Of a DNA stretch of 47,408 nucleotides, positions 41,657-47,408 are shown piece after piece. Position 1 is the stretch's first letter. Every line of letters begins with the position of its first letter. This DNA is from Paucidesulfovibrio sp036541255. Its GTDB lineage: Bacteria > Desulfobacterota > Desulfovibrionia > Desulfovibrionales > Desulfovibrionaceae. The position numbers and the translations under genes were made by a program. The notes under the pieces were generated by a model, which was given only the letters and a program-made list of their open reading frames with translations, ran no database searches and had not been told where the DNA came from. Location of the stretch: NCBI GenBank assembly GCA_036541255.1, contig JAZHDD010000061.1:1-47408 (forward strand), written 5' to 3'.

Positions 41657-42631
41657 GTGACCGAGATCCTTGTGGCCGATATTGGCGGCACCAACAGCCG
41701 CTTTGCGCTCTTCCGGGCCGGGCATGAAGGGCTGGCCATGACAAAAAGCATTTGGCTGCCCACTGCCGAATCCCATTCCTTTGCCGATTTGTTGGACCGG
41801 CTGCGGCAAGAGGGTTTTCCTGTTTGCCCGGGCGAACCCGAAGCCACGGTCTTGGCCGTCGCAGGGCCGGTTCGCGGTGGAATGCGTTGCGATCCTCCCA
41901 ATATCAACTGGGATATCGATTTGGAGCGCGATTTGGACCGGAAGCTTTCCGGCGTGGCCCGAGTCTTTCTCATCAATGATTTTGTGGCCCAGGCTTTTGC
42001 TTGTCGTACCCGTGCCGTGGAGGGCGCTCGCATCATCCAGGCCGGGCAGCCCGAGCAAGGGCGGGCCGTGGCCGTGATCGGCGCGGGCACCGGACTGGGG
42101 CATTGCGCCCTGGTGCCGCATGCGGGCGGTTATGCCGCTGTTTCATCGGAAGCGGGCCATGCTGACTTCCCTTTCCGTGATAAGGCGGAACGCGACTATG
42201 AACGATTTGTCCGCAGTGTCTTGCACGTCGATCATTGCCAAATGGAAGATGTGGTTTCCGGTTCCGGGTTGGCCCTGATTCACAAATTTCATACCGGTAA
42301 AGAAATGGAACCGGCTGAAGTGGCTGCCGGGTTGGATGATGCGTCTCCTACTCTGGAATGGTTTGCCCGTTTTTATGGACGCGCGGCGCGGTTGTACGTG
42401 CTCAACCTGTTGGCCCTGGCAGGGCTGTACATCACAGGAGGTGTCGCAGCCAAAACCCCTTCGCTTGTGACCTGTCCGGCTTTTCTTGAGGAGTTCCGCA
42501 ACTGTCGCGATTACGCAGACCTGTTGTCCGCAGTGCCGGTGCATCTCAACGCAAATCAGGAAAGCGGTCTTTACGGGGCGGCGCTTTACGGGCGTCAGGC
42601 TCTCGCGGTCCGTACCGGAGGAACTGCGTGA
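41657..42631 (+). CDS. glk: Glucokinase (Glk family)
   Basis: Glucokinase phosphorylates glucose with ATP. The 324-residue form from GTG 41657 begins at the phosphate-binding loop VADIGGTNSRFALF and contains CDPPNINWDID and VIGAGTGLGHCALV, then SSEAGHADFPF with the His-Ala-Asp of the E. coli-type enzyme. GGAGAGGAG precedes the GTG; longer in-frame starts would read through lemA antisense. It couples to the next gene through GTGA. Confidence 0.9.
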   Translation: MTEILVADIGGTNSRFALFRAGHEGLAMTKSIWLPTAESHSFADLLDRLRQEGFPVCPGEPEATVLAVAGPVRGGMRCDPPNINWDIDLERDLDRKLSGVARVFLINDFVAQAFACRTRAVEGARIIQAGQPEQGRAVAVIGAGTGLGHCALVPHAGGYAAVSSEAGHADFPFRDKAERDYERFVRSVLHVDHCQMEDVVSGSGLALIHKFHTGKEMEPAEVAAGLDDASPTLEWFARFYGRAARLYVLNLLALAGLYITGGVAAKTPSLVTCPAFLEEFRNCRDYADLLSAVPVHLNANQESGLYGAALYGRQALAVRTGGTA

Positions 42632-43326
42632 GTCCCCTGGTCAAGCGGCTGCTGGTGCTGGTTGTCGTTGTTGCCCTTGTTTTTTGCTTTTTTCTTTTCG
42701 AGTTGGATGCGTATTTATCCCTGTCTGAATTGAAGCATTCTCGTGAAGCCCTGGCTGCCTTTATCGACCTTCATCCTCTTGGCTCGGCAGCGGTGTACCT
42801 TTTGATCTACATTGCTGTGACCGGCTTGAGCTTGCCTGGAGCCGTGCCGGTGAGCCTGGCTGGCGGGGCGCTTTTCGGTTTGTGGCAGGGAGTGGTCCTG
42901 GCTTCTTTGGGTAGTACCACGGGAGCTGCCCTGGCCTGCCTCGTGGCGCGCTATCTGTTGCGAGACTGGGTGCAAAGCCGCTTCGGTCCTCGTTTGAAGC
43001 GTATTGATAGCGGTCTGGAGCGTGAAGGCGCGTTGTATCTTTTTACTTTGCGACTTATCCCCATCTTCCCTTTTTTCCTTATTAATCTGGCCATGGGGTT
43101 GACGCGGATACCCTTGTGGACTTTTGTCTGGGTTTCCTGGATGGGCATGCTTCCGGCCACGTTTGTCTTTGTCAATGCGGGAAAGGAATTGGGACGGCTT
43201 GATTCCGTTGCGGGTATTCTCTCGCCGAGCATCTTGTTGTCTTTCGCCTTGTTGGGTCTGTTTCCCCTGGCGGCCAGGCGCCTGCTGGGATGGTACCGAA
43301 GGAGCAGGGGCCATGGCCAAATATGA
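42628..43326 (+). CDS. TVP38/TMEM64 (SNARE-associated/DedA-like) membrane protein
   Basis: This 232-residue multi-spanning protein has the family segments LPGAVPVSLAGGALFGLWQG, LGSTTGAALACLVARYLLRD, and FPFFLINLAMGLTRIPLWTF. The family is implicated in lipid scrambling or membrane homeostasis. The GTG start overlaps the glk stop by four bases with GGAGG upstream. Its 3' end overlaps the flavoprotein gene by 14 bases. Confidence 0.88.
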   Translation: MSPLVKRLLVLVVVVALVFCFFLFELDAYLSLSELKHSREALAAFIDLHPLGSAAVYLLIYIAVTGLSLPGAVPVSLAGGALFGLWQGVVLASLGSTTGAALACLVARYLLRDWVQSRFGPRLKRIDSGLEREGALYLFTLRLIPIFPFFLINLAMGLTRIPLWTFVWVSWMGMLPATFVFVNAGKELGRLDSVAGILSPSILLSFALLGLFPLAARRLLGWYRRSRGHGQI

Positions 43327-44767
43327 TTATGATTTATGCGTCATCGGCGGGGGAGCAGCCGGATTGACCGTGGCTTCGGGAGCGGCGCAGCTTGGCGCGC
43401 GGACTCTGCTTGTGGAGCGTGAACCGCAATTGGGAGGAGACTGCCTGCATCATGGCTGCGTGCCGAGCAAGACCCTGATCAAGACCGCCAAGGTACGGCG
43501 GCTCATGCAACGGGCCGAAGAATTCGGCTTGCCCGGGGTTGAGCTTGGCCCCGTGGATTTCCAGAAGGTTCGCGCACGCATCGCGAGCGTTGTGCAGGGC
43601 ATCCAGGAACATGATTCCGTGGAGCGGTTCTGTTCGTTGGGCGCGCAAGTGGAATTTGGCCCGGCGCGGTTTCTGGATGCGCATATCCTGGAAGTGGGGG
43701 ATCGTCGTTTCAGCGCGGCCCGTTTTGTGGTGGCTACGGGCTCCTCTCCTGTCCTGCCGCCTTTTCCCGGCATGGAGAACGTCTCCGCGTTGACCAACTT
43801 GGATATTTTTTCGCTGGAGAAGTTGCCTTCATCGTTACTTGTACTTGGAGCCGGACCTATTGCCTGCGAATTGGGCCAGGCCTTTGCCCGTTTGGGCAGC
43901 AGCGTGACCCTGCTGCAACGCAGCGGCCAGATATTGAGCCGCGAGGATGCGGACATGGCCGGGATCGTGGAAAAGGCTTTGCGTGCCGAAGGCGTGGATA
44001 TTCGGTTGGGCTGTGCCGTAGGCGGAGTCCGGACGCTCCCGGGCGGGGTCGCGGTGGAATACGATTCCGGCCATGGTCCGCAGACTGCGCAGGCGGAACA
44101 ATTGCTTGTGGCCTTGGGACGCAGCCCCAATGTGGCTGGATTGGACTTGGAGAATGCCGGAGTGGAGTATGACTCCAAGGGAATAACCGTGGACGAGCGC
44201 ATGCGCACTTCGCAAAAGCATATCTATGCCGCTGGCGACGTGACGGGCAAGCATCAGTTCACCCATGCCGCAGGGTATGAAGGCGGCATAGTGGTGACAA
44301 ATGCCATACTTCGGTTGCCTCGCAAGGTGGATTACACGTGGTTGCCGTGGTGTACCTATACCGAGCCGGAGCTGGCCGGAATTGGCCGCACGGAAAAAGA
44401 ATGCCGGGCGGCGGGGCTTAAGTGTTCCGTGCTGGTGGAACCATTCGCTGACAATGACCGGGCCAGGGCCGAGGGAGAAATAGAAGGCTGTATCAAATTG
44501 CTCTTGTCGGACAAAGGAAGGCCGCTTGGCGTGCAGATCGCGGGGCCGCATGCCGGTGATCTTGCCGGTGAATGGATTGCGGCGTTATACGGTAAAATAA
44601 AATTGTCCTCACTTGCAGGCGCGGTGCATCCCTACCCGACTTTTGCGGAAATCAATAAACGTGTGGCAGGGAAGGTCTTTGCAGAGAAAATTTTCTCCAA
44701 TCGTGTCAGAAAAATATTGCACTTCCTCTTCGACTATCGCGGGAATGCCTGCAATGTGCCGAAATAG
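43313..44767 (+). CDS. MerA/dihydrolipoamide dehydrogenase-like FAD disulfide oxidoreductase
   Basis: This 484-residue flavoprotein has an FAD-binding GGGAAGLTVASGAAQ, redox-active CLHHGC (Cys44, Cys49), NAD(P)-binding LGAGPIACELGQAFARLGS, and a C-terminal dimerisation domain with HPYPTFAEINK (His/Glu pair). There is no N-terminal heavy-metal domain and no C-terminal vicinal cysteine pair, so mercuric reductase activity is unlikely. The substrate is unknown. It overlaps the TVP38 gene. An in-frame upstream region belongs to that gene, so the ATG at 43313 is chosen. Confidence 0.85.
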   Translation: MAKYDYDLCVIGGGAAGLTVASGAAQLGARTLLVEREPQLGGDCLHHGCVPSKTLIKTAKVRRLMQRAEEFGLPGVELGPVDFQKVRARIASVVQGIQEHDSVERFCSLGAQVEFGPARFLDAHILEVGDRRFSAARFVVATGSSPVLPPFPGMENVSALTNLDIFSLEKLPSSLLVLGAGPIACELGQAFARLGSSVTLLQRSGQILSREDADMAGIVEKALRAEGVDIRLGCAVGGVRTLPGGVAVEYDSGHGPQTAQAEQLLVALGRSPNVAGLDLENAGVEYDSKGITVDERMRTSQKHIYAAGDVTGKHQFTHAAGYEGGIVVTNAILRLPRKVDYTWLPWCTYTEPELAGIGRTEKECRAAGLKCSVLVEPFADNDRARAEGEIEGCIKLLLSDKGRPLGVQIAGPHAGDLAGEWIAALYGKIKLSSLAGAVHPYPTFAEINKRVAGKVFAEKIFSNRVRKILHFLFDYRGNACNVPK

Positions 44768-44783
44768 CACTTCATTTCTTGGC

Positions 44784-44842
44784 AATGGGCTATCGTGTCA
44801 ACCCTTGCCCCCAGGCCGCTCCTAGGCTACATCAAGCCCATT
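44784..44842 (+). other. Inverted repeat in the gpt leader
   Basis: AATGGGCT (44784-44791) and AGCCCATT (44835-44842) are perfectly complementary across a 43-base loop, just before the ribosome site of gpt. This could close a structured leader RNA. The sequence does not match the purine riboswitch core I know, and there is no T-tract. Confidence 0.35.
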
Positions 44843-44868
44843 CCAACGAGGCGCGGAGGAGGAAGTGC

Positions 44869-45360
44869 GTGAGCGTTGATCCTGATCGTTACACCAAGAT
44901 GTATCCGGTTTCCTGGGAGCAACTGCACCGGGACTGCCGGGCGCTTTCCTGGCGCTTGCTGGAGCATGGACCGTTCAAGGGTATTTATTGCATTACCCGA
45001 GGCGGGCTTGTTCCCGGAGCCATTCTGGCCCGTGAGCTCGATATTCATCTCATCGACACCGTCTGTATCTCCAGTTATACATGGCAGCAGCAGGGAAATG
45101 CCGCCGTGCTCAAAAATATCGAAGGCAACGGCGAAGGCTGGCTGCTTGTGGATGATCTTGTGGATACGGGACGTACGGCCCGGCTTGTCCGTGAGATGCT
45201 GCCCAAGGCGCATTTCGCGACGATCTACGCCAAACCTGAAGGGCGGCCGCTCGTGGATACATATGTGACGGAGGTCAGTCAGGATACCTGGATATTGTTT
45301 CCTTGGGACGCGGGTCATCAGTTTGTGGAACCCATTGCCCAGCGCCGCCCGGAGTGCTAG
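44869..45360 (+). CDS. gpt: Xanthine/guanine phosphoribosyltransferase
   Basis: This enzyme salvages xanthine or guanine to the nucleotide using PRPP. The 163-residue protein closely follows E. coli Gpt: ITRGGLVPGAILARELDIH, DTVCISSY, the PRPP motif LLVDDLVDTGRTARLVREM, and KPEGRPLVDTYV then QDTWILFPWD. The GTG start is preceded by GGAGGA. Next to a nucleoside-type importer, a purine uptake-salvage pairing is likely. Confidence 0.9.
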   Translation: MSVDPDRYTKMYPVSWEQLHRDCRALSWRLLEHGPFKGIYCITRGGLVPGAILARELDIHLIDTVCISSYTWQQQGNAAVLKNIEGNGEGWLLVDDLVDTGRTARLVREMLPKAHFATIYAKPEGRPLVDTYVTEVSQDTWILFPWDAGHQFVEPIAQRRPEC

Positions 45361-45452
45361 TCGCGGGCGGATTTATCGTATAGTCAGAAGAGTGGTGGAT
45401 GGCGTCCTTGCTTGGGATGCGCATGAACAAAAGTTAATTTTGGAGGAGAACG

Positions 45453-46619
45453 ATGAACAAAATCGTAAGGGTATTGCTGGCCGCAATGTTTGTGGCTGCA
45501 TTTGCGTTCGTTGTTGTCGGTTGTGGTGACAAGGCGGAAGAGAAAGCCCAGGCTCCTGCCGAACAGGCCGCCGTGGAAGCGCCTGCCGCCGAAGCCCCCG
45601 TTGCCGAGGCCCCTACTCCCGAGGGCACGTTCAAAGCCGGTTTTGTGTATGTCTCCCCCATCGGTGACGCGGGATATTCCTATGCCCACGATCAGGGCCG
45701 ACTGGTCCTTGACAAGCTGGATGGCGTGGAAACCTCCTTTGCCGAGAACGTGGCCGAAGGCCCGGACTCCGAACGTGTGATCCGCAATATGGCCCGCAAG
45801 GGTTTCAACGTGATTTTTGCCACCAGCTTTGGTTTCATGGACCCCATGATCAAGGTGGCCGGCGAGTTTCCGGACGTGAAGTTCATGCATTGCTCGGGTT
45901 TCAAGACTGCGGACAATGCCAATAACTATTTTGGTCGCATGTATCAGGCCCGGTATCTTACCGGCATCGTGGCCGGTTCCATGACCAAGTCCAATGAGAT
46001 TGGATACGTGGCCGCCATGCAGATTCCCGAAGTCATTCGCGGCATCAACGCCTTTACGTTGGGCGTCCGCGCCGTGAATCCGGAAGCCAAGGTCCGCGTG
46101 GTTTGGACCAACACCTGGTATGATCCCGTTCTGGAAAAGGACGCTGCCGTGAGCCTGCTGGACGCCGGCTGCGACATCATCGCCCAGCATCAGGATTCTC
46201 CCGGCCCGCAGGAAGCCGCTGAAGAGCGTGGCGCCTACTCCATCGGTTACAATACCGACATGGCCGCTTTCGCACCCAAGGCGCATCTGACCGCAGCCGT
46301 CTGGAATTGGGCACCGTTGTATCTGGAGACCGTGGAGCAGATCAAGGCCGGTACCTGGAAGGGCAACCAGTCCCTGTGGGAAGGTATGGACAAGGGTATC
46401 GTGGACATCGCCCCCTTCGGCCCCATGGTTCCGGAAGAGGTCAAGGCTCTGGTTGCGGAAAAGAAGGCTGAGCTCCAAAAGGGCAACGACTTCGTGTTCG
46501 TCGGTCCGATCAAGAACCAGGCTGGTGAGATTGTCGTTGCCGAAGGCGCGACTCCCACTGACGGCGAACTGCTCGGCATGAAGTACTTTGTCGAGGGTGT
46601 CGTTGGCAGCATTGATTAA
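45453..46619 (+). CDS. BMP-family ABC transporter substrate-binding lipoprotein
   Basis: This 388-residue lipoprotein precursor (VVVGC, lipid Cys24) has an Ala/Glu/Pro-rich linker (about residues 28-58) and then a BMP/PnrA-like binding domain (FKAGFVYVSPIGDAGYSYAH, ATSFGFMDPMIKVAG, HCSGFKTADNANNYFGRMYQ). PnrA-type proteins bind purine nucleosides. GGAGGAG precedes the ATG. It is followed at 17 bases by a BPD_transp_2 permease, as in nucleoside importers. Confidence 0.9.
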   Translation: MNKIVRVLLAAMFVAAFAFVVVGCGDKAEEKAQAPAEQAAVEAPAAEAPVAEAPTPEGTFKAGFVYVSPIGDAGYSYAHDQGRLVLDKLDGVETSFAENVAEGPDSERVIRNMARKGFNVIFATSFGFMDPMIKVAGEFPDVKFMHCSGFKTADNANNYFGRMYQARYLTGIVAGSMTKSNEIGYVAAMQIPEVIRGINAFTLGVRAVNPEAKVRVVWTNTWYDPVLEKDAAVSLLDAGCDIIAQHQDSPGPQEAAEERGAYSIGYNTDMAAFAPKAHLTAAVWNWAPLYLETVEQIKAGTWKGNQSLWEGMDKGIVDIAPFGPMVPEEVKALVAEKKAELQKGNDFVFVGPIKNQAGEIVVAEGATPTDGELLGMKYFVEGVVGSID

Positions 46620-46635
46620 TCAAAGCAAGTGATTA

Positions 46636-47408
46636 TGAACGCGTTCCGCATCAGGAAACGTGACGAACCCTGGAAGTGGGGCGCCCTGGTTACTTTTCCG
46701 GGCGCCCTGCTCTTTTCCCTCTCCATCTGCGCTGTGCTGCTGCTCTGGCAGGACAAGTCCGTCATGCAGGGCGCAGAGGTTTTCTGGGCGGGAACCCTGG
46801 GGGAGGCGTGGGCTCTGGAGGAGGCACTGCTCAAGGCCGTGCCTATTTTCCTGTGTTCTCTCGGCGTGGCTGTGGCGTTCCGCATGCAAATCTGGAACAT
46901 CGGCGCGGAAGGGCAGTTCGCGCTCGGGGCCATCGGCGCGTCCTGGATGGCCTTGTCCTTCCCGGGGCTTTCCGGTTGGCTGCTGATTCCGCTCATGTTT
47001 GCCATGTCCTTGGTCTGCGGCGCACTCTGGGCGCTTATCCCGGCCTTTTTGCGGCTGCGGCTCAAAGTCAATGAGATCATCTCCACCTTGATGCTCAATT
47101 ACATCGCTATTTTGTTCATCGACTATCTTGTGCTGCGTGTGTGGAAAGACCCGTCAGGTTTTCCGGTCTCTCCGGAGTTTGCAAGCGGAGCCAAGGTTGG
47201 GCTGATGTTCGGGCGTATGCATTGGGGACTGGCCCTGTGTATCGTTAGTGGATGTATTGTCTGGGCTTTCATGCGCTTCACGCGGCTCGGCTATGAGCTC
47301 AAGGCCAGCGGCGAGGGTGCGCGCGTGGCTCGGTACGCCAAGCTACCGTATTCTTTTTTGGTCATGTTCGTCATGGGCGTGAGCGGCGCGTTGGCTGGTT
47401 GGGCCGGA
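46636..47408 (+). CDS. ABC transporter permease (BPD_transp_2, nucleoside importer type), 3' end beyond the window
   Basis: The visible 257 residues hold several membrane segments and the family motif WNIGAEGQFALGAIGASWM, then KVNEIISTLMLNYIAILF. Together these mark the sugar/nucleoside branched-chain-type permeases paired with BMP proteins. The ATG lies 17 bases after the binding-protein stop; no strong ribosome site is visible, so it may rely on translational coupling. The gene runs past the right edge; the ATPase and second permease are expected beyond. Confidence 0.9.

Noticed and set aside
45361..45452. TGG...TTGC pair before the BMP gene, considered as another sigma-54 promoter
   Set aside because: The GG-to-GC distance is wrong by at least one base in every register tried.
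1..47408. CRISPR arrays, insertion sequences, prophage or attachment sites
   Set aside because: No spaced direct repeats, transposase or integrase motifs, or terminal inverted repeats were found by reading both strands.

Overview
The window is a dense, moderately GC-rich bacterial chromosome segment from a Gram-negative anaerobe. The gene set fits a sulfate reducer of the Desulfovibrionaceae (Desulfovibrio or Pseudodesulfovibrio type). The reasons are a complete lipid A and outer-membrane assembly operon that uses LpxI, a tandem pair of MinD-like ATPases with ferredoxin inserts behind a sigma-54 promoter, small CxxCH and Fe-S proteins, and a tolQRAB-pal cluster. The taxonomic call is inference; the window holds no rRNA or dsr/apr marker.

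Layout. Positions 1-51 are the 5' part of a minus-strand tRNA-Asn. Positions 310-10229 form one long plus-strand run: lysS, one LolC/E-type permease, lolD, bamA, skp/ompH, lpxD, fabZ, lpxA, lpxI. Most junctions overlap or nearly touch. Positions 10226-12605 are a minus-strand operon (two MinD/ferredoxin ATPases, a CGGC protein, an FmdB zinc ribbon) preceded by a perfect -24/-12 sigma-54 promoter at 12701-12716. Positions 12882-18385 carry DUF89, AsmA-like and YihY-like genes. Positions 18406-20821 are a minus-strand nth-tgt-ydcF run.

Positions 20958-26908 carry a small CxxCH protein, cutA, a PfkB kinase, an APH-type kinase, an APS-kinase-like protein, miaB, a DUF151 nuclease and a PHP phosphoesterase. 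Positions 26952-31133 are tolQ-tolR-tolA-tolB-pal, ending at a strong terminator shared with convergent pgpA. Positions 31190-35311 hold pgpA, a small membrane protein, an alpha/beta hydrolase and a TPR O-GlcNAc-transferase-like protein. Positions 35426-36976 are an AT-rich patch with a flavodoxin-ferredoxin protein and a DJ-1/PfpI protein, followed by maf. Positions 37818-39400 are a MotB-like/MotA-like pair in reversed order behind a second sigma-54 promoter (37761-37776), closed by a bidirectional terminator. Positions 39449-41505 are two TPM proteins and LemA on the minus strand. Positions 41657-47408 hold glucokinase, a TVP38 membrane protein, a MerA/Lpd-like flavoprotein, a Gpt-type purine phosphoribosyltransferase, and the start of a BMP-type nucleoside ABC importer that runs off the window.

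How the genes work together. The first 10 kb makes and installs the outer membrane: lipid A acylation (LpxA/D/I, with FabZ supplying acyl-ACP), lipoprotein release (Lol) and beta-barrel insertion (Bam, Skp). Tol-Pal and AsmA add envelope maintenance. The last genes suggest purine nucleoside/base uptake coupled to salvage. The most interesting material is the pair of sigma-54-controlled units (MinD-ferredoxin ATPases; MotB/MotA-like pair), the extra N-terminal domain on BamA, and the overlapping TVP38 and flavoprotein genes.
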